Origin: Microbacterium paludicola
Lineage (GTDB): Bacteria > Actinomycetota > Actinomycetes > Actinomycetales > Microbacteriaceae
Direction: 5' to 3'
Assembly (NCBI RefSeq): GCF_015235415.1
Contig: NZ_JADGLL010000019.1
Coordinates: 1-59,170 of the forward strand
DNA length: 59,170 bases
Part shown: positions 27,322 to 38,108 of the stretch, piece by piece
Numbering within the stretch: the stretch's first letter is position 1
Layout of the letters: each line of letters starts with the position of its first letter
The notes under the pieces: model-generated
Told to the model about the DNA's origin: nothing
Database searches by the model: none
What the model saw: the letters and a program-made list of their open reading frames with translations, nothing else
Translations under genes and position numbers: made by a program

Positions 27322-28938
27322 ATGCCCCGCCGCGACCTCGATCTCATCCGCAACGTCGACGAGGCGCTCCGGGGAGACGCGTTCGACCTGCTCGCCTACG
27401 CGAGCACCGTGCTCGAGATGCTGCGACGTCCGCTCGACGGCGAGGGGAACCCTGTCAGCGGGATGCCGACGCTCGCCGAGATGGTCGACCGCACCCTTGC
27501 CGACAGCGTGCGGCAGAGCGACGCGCTGCTGCTGGCGATGGCGATCCTGCTCGACGGCGCGGGATCGGGCGACACCGCGCTCGCGGAGCGCATCCGCGCG
27601 GAGGCGGGCGGCCGCTGGCGCAACCTGCCGGCGTGGCTTGACTCCCCGGACGCGGCGGACGTCACGAGCGTCGCCGCGTTCGACCACGTGCTCGGCGCCG
27701 ACGCGACGATCCTCATCGGCGCGACACTCGCGGATGGCACGCCCGCGACCGCGACGGTCTTCATCGACCGCGACGGCGGCGGCGTTCTCGGCGACGCGTT
27801 CATCGCGCCCGAGACCCTCCCTGCCGCGCTCGCCGCGGGAAGCAAGGGCGTCGACGCCGACGAGTACCCGAGGGTTGAGGTGTCCGCCGCCGACGCCCGC
27901 GCGCGCGTCGAGCAGGCGATGGCCGAGGATCTGGCACTCGAGCCGCCGCTTGTCACCGCGACCTGGCCCGCGTCGCGCCCGCTGCTCGCGTGGCTGCTGC
28001 GGACGCTGCCCGAGGGCGGATCCGGCTTCCCCAGGGCCGGTGCGGATGCCGCCCTGGACGACGAGCTCACCGCGGCCGTCGCCGAGCGGCTTCCCGAGGG
28101 CGAGGGCCACGCCCGCCTTCTGATCTCGCTCAACCGCGAGCACAGCGGCGCCGGGGATCCGCGGATCTGGAGCGACACGTTCGTCGAGGCGCTGCTGATC
28201 GAGATCCTGCCGTTCGACGACGCCACCGAGGCCGATCCGGAGGGCGTGCTTGCGGCGCTGCGCGCGCTGATCGATGAGGGCCACGCCCGCGCGGGGGTGC
28301 CGGCCGGGCTGACCGCGCGATCGCTCGAGACGGTCGACGAACTCGCCGACACCCTGCTCGACCTGCTCGAGTTCGACGACGAGGCCCCGGCCGAGGACGG
28401 CGGCGCGCTCTCGGTGCTCGCGGCCCGGGTCGGCGGGCGCCGGCACCTCGACGCCCTGGATGCCGTGCCGATGACGCGCGTTGTGGCGGATCACCGCGGG
28501 CTGGACGAGCGGGTGCGTCGCGGCCTCGAGGCTGTGCGCGGCCACATCGAGCGCGCGTCCGCCGAGCTGTTCGAGGATCCCGAGCTCGCGATCGCGGCCA
28601 CGCGGATCGCCGACCTGCTGGTGGAGACCGACCCTCGGCTGTTCGCGAAGGGCAAGCCCGAGCTGGCCGCGGCCGCGATCGTGTGGATCGCCGGCACCGC
28701 CAACGACGCGTTCGCTCCGGCCGGCGCGGCGCAGCCCTCGGCGCTGATGGCGGCGCTCGGGCTGCGCGGCGGCACCCCCGCCGCGCGCGCGGGCGCGTAC
28801 CTCGCGGCGCTCGGCGTCGACGACCCCGACGACTGGGCGTCGCTGCCCGTCCTCGGCGATCCGTCGCTGCTGACCTCTCGCGTGCGCCGCGAGATCATCC
28901 GCCGTCGCGACGAGGCACGCGCGGCTCCGACCGCGTAG
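27322..28938 (+). CDS. Hypothetical protein, 538 aa, Ala/Asp/Glu-rich
   Basis: ATG 27322, divergent from purL (97 bp between starts). A soluble, mostly helical, acidic protein without membrane segments or recognised motifs. Features include [40 protein letters not shown] and a C-terminal basic helix [18 protein letters not shown]. The region 650-1000 bp in, with [20 protein letters not shown], could be a small beta-sheet domain. A hairpin directly after the stop marks the gene's end. I cannot name a family. Confidence 0.75.
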   Translation: MPRRDLDLIRNVDEALRGDAFDLLAYASTVLEMLRRPLDGEGNPVSGMPTLAEMVDRTLADSVRQSDALLLAMAILLDGAGSGDTALAERIRAEAGGRWRNLPAWLDSPDAADVTSVAAFDHVLGADATILIGATLADGTPATATVFIDRDGGGVLGDAFIAPETLPAALAAGSKGVDADEYPRVEVSAADARARVEQAMAEDLALEPPLVTATWPASRPLLAWLLRTLPEGGSGFPRAGADAALDDELTAAVAERLPEGEGHARLLISLNREHSGAGDPRIWSDTFVEALLIEILPFDDATEADPEGVLAALRALIDEGHARAGVPAGLTARSLETVDELADTLLDLLEFDDEAPAEDGGALSVLAARVGGRRHLDALDAVPMTRVVADHRGLDERVRRGLEAVRGHIERASAELFEDPELAIAATRIADLLVETDPRLFAKGKPELAAAAIVWIAGTANDAFAPAGAAQPSALMAALGLRGGTPAARAGAYLAALGVDDPDDWASLPVLGDPSLLTSRVRREIIRRRDEARAAPTA

Positions 28939-28940
28939 CG

Positions 28941-28961
28941 CCGCACCGCTCTTCGGTGCGG
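28941..28961 (+). terminator. Hairpin terminator after the 538-aa gene
   Basis: CCGCACCG (28941-28948), loop CTCTT, CGGTGCGG (28954-28961). It starts 2 bp after the stop codon. There is no U-run, only a mixed C/T stretch, which is common in high-GC actinobacteria. Confidence 0.6.
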
Positions 28962-29136
28962 TCCGGCCCCTTCCCTCGGCCGTGAGGGCCGCTCGCCACC
29001 GCCTGAGTTCCGGCCGAGGGTTTCCCGCCGGGGGAAGAAACACGGCGTCTCCCGGGTTCGACAACTCCTGGGCCCGCGTGCTGAGCTAGATGATCGGGCC
29101 TGTCGCCCGACCTCTCTCCTCACGAAGGATCCATCC

Positions 29137-29934
29137 ATGCGCCTCACCCGCATCACCACCGTCGCCGCCGCATCCGTCGCGCTTCTCGCGCTCGCCGGCT
29201 GCTCGCAGCCCGCCGCCGAGGGCCCGGCCGTCGAGGGACCCGCCGCGCTCGCCGACGGCACGCTGATCGTCGCGACCGAGGGCACCTACCCTCCCTTCAG
29301 CTACCACGAGGACGGCGCGGGCGAGCTCACCGGCTACGACGTCGAGGTCGCCAAGGCCGTCGGCGAGAAGCTGGGCGTCGAGGTGCAGTTCGAGGAGACG
29401 CAGTGGGACGCGATCTTCGCGGGCCTCGACGCCGGTCGCTTCGAGACGATCGCGAACCAGGTCACGATCAACGACGAGCGCAAGGCGAAGTACACGTTCT
29501 CGACGCCGTACACGGTGTCGCCCGGCGTCATCGTGGTGCCCGAGGACAACACCGACATCACGTCGTTCGACGACCTCGAGGGCAAGACCACCGCCCAGTC
29601 GATGTCGAGCAACTGGGGCGCGCTTGCCGAGGAGTCGGGCGCGGACGTGCAGGCGGTCGAGGGCTGGGCGCAGTCGATCGCGCTGCTCGAGCAGGGCCGC
29701 ATCGACGCGACGATCAACGACAAGCTGACGTTCCTCGACTACGCCAAGCAGCACCCCGACGCGCCGATCAAGATCGCGGCCGAGACGCCCGAGGCCGGCG
29801 AGATGGCCTTCGTGTTCACGAAGGAGAACGCCGAGCTCGCCGAGGCGATCGACGGCGCCCTGGCCGAGCTGGCCGAGGACGGCACGCTCGCCGAGCTGGG
29901 CGAGCAGTTCTTCGGCGAGGACGTCTCGAAGTAA
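29137..29934 (+). CDS. Amino acid ABC transporter substrate-binding lipoprotein (TcyA-like)
   Basis: 265 residues with a lipoprotein signal (MRLTRITTVAAASVALLALA, then lipobox Gly-Cys with Cys22). Family 3 binding-protein signature GELTGYDVEVAKAVGEKLG, and ETIANQVTINDERKAKYTFSTPY. This resembles cystine-type binders (TcyA/FliY). GAAGGATCC ribosome site. It is followed by a large hairpin and then the permease and ATPase genes. Confidence 0.9.
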   Translation: MRLTRITTVAAASVALLALAGCSQPAAEGPAVEGPAALADGTLIVATEGTYPPFSYHEDGAGELTGYDVEVAKAVGEKLGVEVQFEETQWDAIFAGLDAGRFETIANQVTINDERKAKYTFSTPYTVSPGVIVVPEDNTDITSFDDLEGKTTAQSMSSNWGALAEESGADVQAVEGWAQSIALLEQGRIDATINDKLTFLDYAKQHPDAPIKIAAETPEAGEMAFVFTKENAELAEAIDGALAELAEDGTLAELGEQFFGEDVSK

Positions 29935-29949
29935 TCCTCCCGCCGCGGG

Positions 29950-30037
29950 CCGTGTCCCACTTCGTGCCGGAATCCGCGCGTGATTCCGGCATCAAGTGGG
30001 ACACGGTCGTTCTGTAAGCGGCGCGAAGTGGGACATG
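29950..30037 (+). repeat. 25-bp hairpin and repeated AAGTGGGACA motif between SBP and permease
   Basis: Arms at 29951-29974 and 29982-30005 match over 24 bp with 2 mismatches (extendable by one pair at 29950/30006), around a 7-nt loop CGCGCGT. The outer motif TGTCCCACTT/AAGTGGGACA occurs a third time at 30026-30035 as AAGTGGGACA. No U-run follows. It can act as an intercistronic attenuator or mRNA-stabilising stem. Confidence 0.85.
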
Positions 30038-30095
30038 CTCGGGGGAGGAAGGGAGCCGCTTGCGGCCCCGCAGCGCGCGAGAGGTTTCTGAACAG

Positions 30096-30755
30096 ATGGA
30101 CTGGCAGCTGATCGTCGACTCGTTCTGGCCGCTGCTGCTGGGCGGCCTGCGGGGCACGATCCCGCTGACCCTCGCGTCGTTCGCGCTGGGTCTCGTGATC
30201 GCCCTCGGCATCGCGCTGCTGCGGCTCTCGCCCAATGCCGTGCTGTCATGGATCGGCCGGGCGTACGTGTCGATCATCCGCGGCACGCCGCTGCTTGTGC
30301 AGCTGTTCGTGATCTTCTACGGCCTGCCGTCGATCGGTGTGACGCTCGACCCGTGGCCGAGCGCGATCATCGCGTTCTCGCTGAACGTCGGCGGCTACGC
30401 GGCCGAGATCATCCGCGCGGCCATCCTCTCGGTCCCCAAGGGGCAGTGGGAGGCCGGCTACACGATCGGCATGTCGAACGTCACGACCCTGCGCCGGATC
30501 ATCCTGCCGCAGGCCGCCCGCGTGAGCGTGCCGCCGCTGTCGAACACGTTCATCTCGCTGGTGAAGGACACGTCGCTCGCGTCGATGATCCTCGTCACCG
30601 AGATGTTCAAAGAGGCGCAGCGGATCGCGACCTTCTCGAGCGAGTTCATGACGATCTACATCGAGGCGGCGCTCATCTACTGGATGTTCTGCACGGTGCT
30701 GGCGTTCGCGCAGGATCGGATCGAGAAGAGGCTGGATCGCTATGTCGCGCACTGA
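30096..30755 (+). CDS. Amino acid ABC transporter permease (TcyB-like)
   Basis: 219 residues, His/Glu/Gln-type permease with the EAA loop [20 protein letters not shown] and the N-terminal [20 protein letters not shown]. Five hydrophobic helices. ATG 30096 with GAGAGG upstream. It overlaps the ATPase gene by 14 bp. Forms the homodimeric channel of the importer. Confidence 0.92.
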   Translation: MDWQLIVDSFWPLLLGGLRGTIPLTLASFALGLVIALGIALLRLSPNAVLSWIGRAYVSIIRGTPLLVQLFVIFYGLPSIGVTLDPWPSAIIAFSLNVGGYAAEIIRAAILSVPKGQWEAGYTIGMSNVTTLRRIILPQAARVSVPPLSNTFISLVKDTSLASMILVTEMFKEAQRIATFSSEFMTIYIEAALIYWMFCTVLAFAQDRIEKRLDRYVAH

Positions 30756-31554
30756 GCACACGATCGGCGACAGGCTGCTGACGGCGCGCGGCCTGCGCAA
30801 GCGATTCGGCGACCACGAGGTGCTGAAGGGGATCGACCTCGAGGTGCGCCGGGGCGAAGTGGTCGCCGTGATCGGCGCGAGCGGATCCGGCAAGACCACC
30901 GTGCTGCGCTCGCTCAACGGCCTCGAGACCCCGGATGCCGGGACGCTCGCGTTCGACGGCGGGCCCGAGGTCGACTTCGCGCGCGGCCTCGCCAAGCCCG
31001 AGCGCTTCGCCATCCGGGATCGCTCCGCCATGGTGTTCCAGCACCACAACCTCTTCCCGCACCGCACGGTCATCCAGAACGTGATCGAGGGGCCCGTGAC
31101 GGTTCAGCGCGAGCCGCGCGCGGAGGCGATCGCCCGCGCCGAGGAGCTGCTCGACCGCGTCGGCCTCGCTGCGAAGCGCGACGCCTACCCGCACGAGCTC
31201 TCCGGCGGTCAGCAGCAGCGGGTCGGCATCGTCCGCGCCCTGGCGCTGCGGCCCGACCTGCTGCTGTTCGACGAGCCGACTTCGGCGCTCGACCCCGAGC
31301 TGGTCGGCGAGGTGCTCGTCGTGATGAAGGAGCTCGCCGACGAGGGCTGGACCATGGTCGTCGTCACACACGAGCTGCAGTTCGCGCGCGAGGTCGCCGA
31401 CGAGGTGCTGTTCCTCGACGGCGGCGTCGTCGCCGAGCGCGGGCCGGCGGAGCAGATCTTCCGCAACCCGCAGAACGAGCGCACCCGCCGCTTCCTCGAC
31501 CGCATCCTGCGCCCGTTCGAGGGGCATCCCGGGCCGGATCCGGAAGAGATCTGA
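30742..31554 (+). CDS. Amino acid ABC transporter ATP-binding protein (TcyC/GlnQ-like)
   Basis: 270 residues: Walker [11 protein letters not shown]-loop [14 protein letters not shown], signature [11 protein letters not shown], Walker [15 protein letters not shown]-loop [15 protein letters not shown]. It powers uptake by the adjacent permease. Cystine or another polar amino acid is suggested by the binding protein. The C-terminus ends [12 protein letters not shown]. Confidence 0.93.
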   Translation: MSRTEHTIGDRLLTARGLRKRFGDHEVLKGIDLEVRRGEVVAVIGASGSGKTTVLRSLNGLETPDAGTLAFDGGPEVDFARGLAKPERFAIRDRSAMVFQHHNLFPHRTVIQNVIEGPVTVQREPRAEAIARAEELLDRVGLAAKRDAYPHELSGGQQQRVGIVRALALRPDLLLFDEPTSALDPELVGEVLVVMKELADEGWTMVVVTHELQFAREVADEVLFLDGGVVAERGPAEQIFRNPQNERTRRFLDRILRPFEGHPGPDPEEI

Positions 31555-31682
31555 GAAAACTTCCGGAAGTCGCGTAACCGATCCGGCCCTTCCGCGTCTC
31601 TTCTAGTGAAGACGTCGCCAGGCGTGGTCACCGGGGGGTTTCCGCGTCAGGCTGTGCGGTTAACGGAGCCCGTTCCGACCGC

Positions 31683-31721
31683 GCGGGGTCCGGATGCCTC
31701 GGGGGAGGACGTCCGGGCCCC
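31683..31721. terminator. Bidirectional hairpin between convergent genes
   Basis: CGGGGTCCGGA (31683-31693) pairs with TCCGGGCCCCG (31711-31721) with one G-U type mismatch. It lies between the importer operon and the convergent membrane protein gene. A separate 12-bp palindrome, ACTTCCGGAAGT (31559-31570), sits just after the ATPase stop. Confidence 0.5.
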
Positions 31722-31744
31722 GACGCTTCGCTCCGCGCAGACCC

Positions 31745-32983
31745 TTACGACGCGAGGGAGACGAGCATCCCGGCGAGGCCGAGGAGCATCGGGCCGACGA
31801 GGACGAGCAGCAGGATGCCGCCGCCGATGATCAGGGCCCAGGGAACCCCGCCCTTCAGCCGGCGCCCCGGCTGGGCGACCCCCTTCGGGCCGAGCCAGTC
31901 GGTCGGCGGGGGAGGCGCGGCGCTCGCCGTCGTGTGGAACGGGAAGGGTGCCGAAACCGGCGCCGCGCCCGCCGCGGCCGCGGCCGGAGCGACGGCCCGG
32001 GCATCGCGCTGCGCCCACGCCTGAGCCTCCGCGGCGAGCCGGTCGTCGCGCCAGCGCTGCCACTGGGCGAGCTTGTCCATCAGCGCCGACACGGCGGAGA
32101 ACAGCCACGCCCAGGTGCCGGGATGCAGCGTGACGACGGGGCGCCCCGTGTAGAGGAACAGCCACTCGTCGACGATCTCGACGTCCAGCTGCGCGGCGTG
32201 GTCGATGAAGCGCGCCATCACATCCGGGGTGAAGAGATAGAGTGCGTCGCGCTCGTACCCCTCGGGGCAGTACAGCGTGAAGTAGCGGTCGAAGTCGCCT
32301 TCCAGGCTCAGGCGCTGGGCCTTGGCGAACTGCGCGGGCAGGTTCGATCCGAACACCGCGTTGTTGCCCACCGCGTCGAGCACGATGTGCGGCAGGGGCG
32401 TGCCGATGTGGATCGCCACGTAGCCCCAGCGGTGCGTCGTCTGCTCCTTGCCCGAGCCCGTCGTGTACTCGTAGTTCGCGAACTCGACGAACCGCGGATG
32501 CTCGCCGCGCAGCAGGTCGCTCGCTGTCCGTCCGCTTCCGCGGTCGAAGATCATGCCGGGCAGCTTCGGCGCGGGAAGCGTCGGGCGATACGTCATCGCG
32601 TTCGCGCGCGCGAACCGGTCGAGGCGGTACCGTCGCTCCTTCGTCCTGGCGAGGTTCGCGCGCACGAGGACGAACACGAGCAGCCCGACCACCCCGACGA
32701 TGAACAGGACCGGCAGCAGCGGAAGCAGACCGAACCCGCCGCCGTCGGCCGAGGTCGTCACCGCGATCGCCGCGACCGAGATCACGATCGGGAGCAGCGC
32801 GCCGAGGAAGACGACTCCGGCGATCACCAGGAAGACGATCGCGACCGCGCTCATCCGCGCCGCGGGGAAGCGTCGCTTCAGCTCCTCGTGGAAGCGCTGC
32901 GCCTCGCGCTTGTCCACCGGCTCGAGAAGCGGGCGCGCCTCGAACGGGAACGTGCGCGGGGGCGGGCTCGACTGGATGCTCAC
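31745..32983 (-). CDS. Membrane protein of unknown function (412 aa)
   Basis: GTG 32983 start, with no good ribosome site, so possibly leaderless or starting further in. A short cytoplasmic N-terminus (ending FHEELKRRFPAARM) leads to two membrane helices (VAIVFLVIAGVVFLGALLPI and LLPVLFIVGVVGLLVFVLV). A large soluble domain follows (GYVAIHIGTPLPHIVLDAVG, DRYFTLYCPEGYERDALYLF), then a Pro/Ala linker and a C-terminal helix (VPWALIIGGGILLLVLVGPM). The soluble part resembles that of DUF3137-like membrane proteins, but I am not sure. Divergent from rpsF. Confidence 0.75.
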   Translation of the reverse strand: MSIQSSPPPRTFPFEARPLLEPVDKREAQRFHEELKRRFPAARMSAVAIVFLVIAGVVFLGALLPIVISVAAIAVTTSADGGGFGLLPLLPVLFIVGVVGLLVFVLVRANLARTKERRYRLDRFARANAMTYRPTLPAPKLPGMIFDRGSGRTASDLLRGEHPRFVEFANYEYTTGSGKEQTTHRWGYVAIHIGTPLPHIVLDAVGNNAVFGSNLPAQFAKAQRLSLEGDFDRYFTLYCPEGYERDALYLFTPDVMARFIDHAAQLDVEIVDEWLFLYTGRPVVTLHPGTWAWLFSAVSALMDKLAQWQRWRDDRLAAEAQAWAQRDARAVAPAAAAAGAAPVSAPFPFHTTASAAPPPPTDWLGPKGVAQPGRRLKGGVPWALIIGGGILLLVLVGPMLLGLAGMLVSLAS

Positions 32984-33135
32984 GCTGTCACGGTAGCGCG
33001 GGAGGCCGGATCGTCCGAGAGCCGCGCATCGCCGGCGTCGATCCGGCTGAGGGGGCGTGCCAGCCTGATCCGCTATGCTGTCCAGGTTGTGCGGATCCGC
33101 GCGCGCTCGCGCTCGCCCGCATGACGTGCAACACA

Positions 33136-33184
33136 CCCTCCTGCTGTCGGGAAATGCCCGGCAGCCGATCAAGTCCGAAGGAGG
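33136..33184 (+). promoter_or_regulatory. rpsF leader structure sequestering the Shine-Dalgarno site
   Basis: CCTCCT (33137-33142) is perfectly complementary to the SD AGGAGG (33179-33184). Between them a hairpin GCTGTCGGG/CCCGGCAGC (33143-33151 with 33157-33165) stacks on that pairing, followed by an unpaired CCGATC. Autoregulation of rpsF by the S6:S18 complex through a leader hairpin with an exposed CCG is known in many bacteria; this arrangement would fit. Confidence 0.5.
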
Positions 33185-33191
33185 TGGGTAA

Positions 33192-33554
33192 GTGACGCAC
33201 CAGTACGAGCTCATGGCCATCCTGCAGCCGGAGATCGACGAGCGCCAGGTTCCCGCGATCGTCGACAAGTTCCTCACGGTGATCACCGACAACGGTGGCA
33301 CCATCGAGAACATCGACATCTGGGGCAAGCGCCGTCTCGCCTACGAGATCCAGAAGAAGAACGAGGGCATCTACGCCGTCGTCAACTTCACCGCGACCAG
33401 CGAGGCCACCCAGGAGCTGGACCGCCAGCTCGGCCTCAACGAGCAGATCATGCGCACCAAGGTGCTGCGCGCCGAGGAGGCCATCGCGATGGTCGCTTCG
33501 GAGGCGAAGCGCGCCGAGGCTCGCGCGGCTCGCAAGACGGCGGCGAAGGCCTAA
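33192..33554 (+). CDS. rpsF: 30S ribosomal protein S6
   Basis: 120 residues from GTG 33192 behind the strong site AGGAGGTGGG. S6 motifs: [40 protein letters not shown]. It binds S18 and 16S rRNA in the 30S platform. First gene of rpsF-ssb-rpsR-rplI. The basic Ala/Lys tail is typical for actinobacteria. Confidence 0.98.
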   Translation: MTHQYELMAILQPEIDERQVPAIVDKFLTVITDNGGTIENIDIWGKRRLAYEIQKKNEGIYAVVNFTATSEATQELDRQLGLNEQIMRTKVLRAEEAIAMVASEAKRAEARAARKTAAKA

Positions 33555-33559
33555 GTCCC

Positions 33560-34078
33560 ATGGCCGGCGAAACCGTCATCACCGTTGTGGGGAACCTCAC
33601 GGCCGACCCCGAGCTGCGTTACACGCAGAACGGGCTGCCCGTGGCGAACTTCACGATCGCCTCGACGCCGCGCAATTTCGATCGCGCGTCCGGCGAGTGG
33701 AAGGACGGCGAGGCTCTCTTCCTGCGGGCCAGCGTGTGGCGCGAGTTCGCCGAGCACGTCGCGGGCTCGCTGACGAAGGGCATGCGCGTCATCGCGCAGG
33801 GCCGTCTCCGTCAGCGCTCCTACGAGGACCGTGAGGGCCAGAAGCGCACCTCGATCGAGCTCGAGATCGATGAGATCGGGCCGTCGCTGCGTTACGCCAC
33901 CGCACAGGTCACCCGCGCCGCGGGCGGCCAGGGCGGCGGCGGTGGCCAGGGCCAGTTCGGCGGCGGCGGACAGCCGCGCCAGCAGGTCTCGGAGGAGCCG
34001 TGGTCGACCCCCGGGTCGCAGACGAGCGCCGACGCATGGAGCACCCCGGGGTCGTTCGGAGACGACACCCCGTTCTGA
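33560..34078 (+). CDS. ssb: Single-stranded DNA-binding protein
   Basis: 172 residues: OB fold ([37 protein letters not shown]), a Gly/Gln-rich linker ([17 protein letters not shown]) and the acidic tip DDTPF, the conserved SSB C-terminal protein-interaction tail. Five base pairs after rpsF. It coats ssDNA in replication and repair. Confidence 0.97.
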   Translation: MAGETVITVVGNLTADPELRYTQNGLPVANFTIASTPRNFDRASGEWKDGEALFLRASVWREFAEHVAGSLTKGMRVIAQGRLRQRSYEDREGQKRTSIELEIDEIGPSLRYATAQVTRAAGGQGGGGGQGQFGGGGQPRQQVSEEPWSTPGSQTSADAWSTPGSFGDDTPF

Positions 34079-34112
34079 ATCTCTTGCGTTGCCGACCCGC
34101 TCTCCGCTCACT

Positions 34113-34145
34113 CGGTCGTTGAGCGAGCGAAGCGAGTCGAAACGC
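34113..34145 (+). repeat. Dispersed intergenic repeat, copy 3
   Basis: CGGTCGTTGAGCGAGCGAAG then CGAGTCGAAACG, inside the ssb-rpsR intergenic gap of an otherwise compact ribosomal operon. Its core GAGCGAGCGAAGCGAG is a simple GAGCGA-type repeat. Confidence 0.8.
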
Positions 34146-34167
34146 AGAAACCATCAAAGGAAGCACA

Positions 34168-34422
34168 ATGGCTGGAAAGTCGAGCGGCGACCGCCGCAAG
34201 CCGCGGAAGGGCGCGAAGAACGCCGCTCCCGCGAAGTCGATCCGGGTCGGCCTCATCGATTACAAGGATGTCGCCACCCTTCGCAAGTTCATCTCGGAGC
34301 GCGGCAAGATCCGCGCCCGTCGTATCACCGGTGTGTCGGTGCAGGAGCAGCGTCTGATCGCGAAGGCGATCAAGAACGCGCGCGAGATGGCGCTCCTGCC
34401 CTACGCCGGCGCTGGCCGCTAA
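34168..34422 (+). CDS. rpsR: 30S ribosomal protein S18
   Basis: 84 residues with S18 core [19 protein letters not shown] and [21 protein letters not shown] basic N-terminus and no zinc-binding CxxC pair, so it is the zinc-independent form. Site AAAGGAAG before ATG. Partner of S6 in the same operon. Confidence 0.98.
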   Translation: MAGKSSGDRRKPRKGAKNAAPAKSIRVGLIDYKDVATLRKFISERGKIRARRITGVSVQEQRLIAKAIKNAREMALLPYAGAGR

Positions 34423-34431
34423 GGAGCACTC

Positions 34432-34887
34432 ATGGCAAAGCTGATTCTCACTTCTGAGGTCGACGGCCTGGGTTCCGCCGGTGACGTCGTCGAGGTCAAG
34501 GACGGGTACGCCCGCAACTACCTCATCCCCCAGGGCTTCGCCACCGCGTGGACGCGCGGCGGCGAGAAGCAGGTCGCGTCGATCCGTGCCGCTCGCGAGG
34601 CTCGCGCCATCGCGACGCACGACGAGGCCGTCGCCCTGAAGAACACCATCGAGGCCGCCAAGGTCAAGCTCGCCGTCAAGGCGGGCGCCGAGGGTCGCCT
34701 CTTCGGCTCGGTCAAGACCGGGGACATCGCCGACGCGGTGTCCGCTGCCGGCCTCGGCTCGCTGGACAAGCGCAAGATCACCATCCCCGCCGCCATCAAG
34801 ACGGTGGGCGACCACGAGGCCGTCGTGCGTCTGCACGACGACGTCACCGCAGTCATCGCGCTGCAGGTCGTCGCGCTCAAGAAGTAA
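34432..34887 (+). CDS. rplI: 50S ribosomal protein L9
   Basis: 151 residues. N-terminal L9 domain [20 protein letters not shown] with [13 protein letters not shown], long connecting helix, and C-terminal domain with [27 protein letters not shown] precedes the ATG. Last gene of the ribosomal operon, followed by a strong terminator rather than directly by dnaB. Confidence 0.98.
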   Translation: MAKLILTSEVDGLGSAGDVVEVKDGYARNYLIPQGFATAWTRGGEKQVASIRAAREARAIATHDEAVALKNTIEAAKVKLAVKAGAEGRLFGSVKTGDIADAVSAAGLGSLDKRKITIPAAIKTVGDHEAVVRLHDDVTAVIALQVVALKK

Positions 34888-34906
34888 GCGTCTCCCCGAC
34901 GCTGTC

Positions 34907-34952
34907 GAAGCGGGGCGGATCCTTCTGGATCCGCCCCGCTTTCGTCGTGCGT
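34907..34952 (+). terminator. Strong terminator after rplI (copy A of a duplicated terminator)
   Basis: AAGCGGGGCGGATCC (34908-34922), loop TTCT, then its perfect complement (34927-34941) ending CGCTTTCG. The whole 46 bp reappears at 38506-38551 with one mismatch, in the loop. Confidence 0.9.
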
Positions 34953-35023
34953 CTGGCCCGGTCCCACGCGCCCGCCTACACTGAGCCCGAACCCGCCTGA
35001 ATCACCGTCGATCGGAGGGGGAC

Positions 35024-36337
35024 ATGACATCCACCTGGGGCGTGCGGCCTGCGCCCGTGCGCGAGGCGCCGCGTGCGCTGATCGAGCGGGCGCACGACGA
35101 GCGGATCGCAGGAAACGCCACCGATCCCCGGCTCGATCTGGTCCGTCCCCTCGTACGCGCCTCGTGGGAGCGCTCGATTGCGAGCCTTGTCGGCGCAGAG
35201 GGGGTTCCCCGACTCGAACTGATGGGCGATGAGCTCGAGCGCTACCGCGCCGAGCATCCGCTCGCGGGAACGGCCGAGACCATCCGCCACCTGCTGCTTC
35301 CCGGGGATGCCGCCCGCGCGGGAGTCGTCGTCGCGGTCGGCGACGCCGCCGGGCGGCTGCTCTGGGTCGACGGCGATTCGGGAGTACGCAGCCTCACCGG
35401 CGACATGGGCTTCGTGCCCGGCGCCAACTGGGCCGAGGACCACGTCGGCACGTCGGCCCCCGGCACGGCCCTCGCGCTCGAGCGCACGGTGCAGATCGCA
35501 GGGGCGGAGCACTTCAACCGGCTTGTGCATCCATGGTCGTGCACGGCGGCGCCGGTGCGGGATCTCGAGACCGGTCGGGTGCTCGGGATCCTTGACGTCA
35601 CGGGCGGCGACGAAGCCGCGTCCTCGCACGCCCAGATGCTCGTCGAAGCCACCGTGCGCGCCGTGGAGAGCGAACTGCTCGTTGCCCGGTTGCGCGCCCG
35701 GCACGAGGCCCCGCGGCCGAAGCGCAGGGTCGCGCGCCCCGCGACCAGGCCGACCCTCAGCGTGCTGGGGCGCGACCGCGCGCTGCTCGACCGTGGCGGA
35801 ATGGCTCCGCGGCTGGAACTGGGTCAGCGGCACGCCGAGATCCTGTTGATGCTGACGATCCACCGGCAAGGTCTCACCGCCGAGCGGCTCGCCGAGCTCG
35901 TGTATGGCGCTCCGGCCGTCGGGACGCTGCGCCCCGAGATGGTGCGGCTTCGGCGTCGCCTGCTCGCTGAGGCGCCCGGCATCGACCTCGAGTCCCGTCC
36001 GTACCGCCTGACGGGCGAGATCGAGACGGATGTGCAGCACGTGATCGCGCTGATCGACCGCGGCGCCCACCGCCTGGCACTGGCGGCATTCCGTGGCGAC
36101 GTGCTTCCCGACTCCACCTCGCCCGGCGTCGAGGAGGTGCGCGACACGCTCCGCGCCACTCTGCGCGACGCGATCCTCACCGAGGCAGGGCTCGACGTCC
36201 TGCTCGCGTACATCGACGCCGACGTCGGCGCCGCGGACGAGGAGGCGCTCCGCCAGTGCCTCGCGATGCTGCCGCCGCGCTCGCCACGTCGCACCGGAAT
36301 CGTGGCGCGGATCGAGCGCCTCAGGAGCGTCGCCTGA
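35024..36337 (+). CDS. GAF-domain transcriptional regulator of the aldehyde dehydrogenase module
   Basis: 437 residues: GAF-like sensor region (about 60-210, GDAAGRLLWVDGD, FVPGANWAEDHVGTSAPGTAL, WSCTAAPVRDLETGRVLGILDV) resembling the AcoR/FhlA N-terminus. There is no sigma54 AAA+ domain. The C-terminal part has helix-turn-helix character (LGQRHAEILLMLTIHRQGLTAERLAEL). AcoR-like GAF proteins of this kind stand next to exaC-type aldehyde dehydrogenase and DUF779 in actinobacteria. Probably activates the genes downstream. Confidence 0.85.
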   Translation: MTSTWGVRPAPVREAPRALIERAHDERIAGNATDPRLDLVRPLVRASWERSIASLVGAEGVPRLELMGDELERYRAEHPLAGTAETIRHLLLPGDAARAGVVVAVGDAAGRLLWVDGDSGVRSLTGDMGFVPGANWAEDHVGTSAPGTALALERTVQIAGAEHFNRLVHPWSCTAAPVRDLETGRVLGILDVTGGDEAASSHAQMLVEATVRAVESELLVARLRARHEAPRPKRRVARPATRPTLSVLGRDRALLDRGGMAPRLELGQRHAEILLMLTIHRQGLTAERLAELVYGAPAVGTLRPEMVRLRRRLLAEAPGIDLESRPYRLTGEIETDVQHVIALIDRGAHRLALAAFRGDVLPDSTSPGVEEVRDTLRATLRDAILTEAGLDVLLAYIDADVGAADEEALRQCLAMLPPRSPRRTGIVARIERLRSVA

Positions 36338-36398
36338 GCGACGCAGCGTCGGATCGGCGGTTCAGTCGTCGGATGTGCCTCAGCCGTCTCCCGCGCCC

Positions 36399-36415
36399 GT
36401 GCAACTCCGTGCAAC
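36399..36415 (+). promoter_or_regulatory. GTGCAAC direct repeat upstream of aldehyde dehydrogenase
   Basis: GTGCAAC occurs at 36399-36405 and 36409-36415, ten base pairs apart (one helical turn). It lies about 110 bp before the aldehyde dehydrogenase start and 60 bp after the regulator stop. A possible binding site for the GAF regulator. Confidence 0.45.
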
Positions 36416-36526
36416 CTGCGTCGACGTAGCGTGGCGGCGATCGCGCACCCCCGTTGCCCGTCCCGTCGGCACCGGCGATCCGCGTGGTCATCCCGTCGAA
36501 CAGACATGCAGTCGAAGGAGACAGCA

Positions 36527-38074
<1,548 letters not shown>

Positions 38075-38108
38075 GCCCGATGAGCGGCCGGACGGCAAGG
38101 GGACGGCG

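Noticed and set aside
28962..29136. Riboswitch upstream of the amino acid importer
   Set aside because: Only a short CGGGC/GCCCG stem near 29094-29110 is present; no known riboswitch core was recognised.
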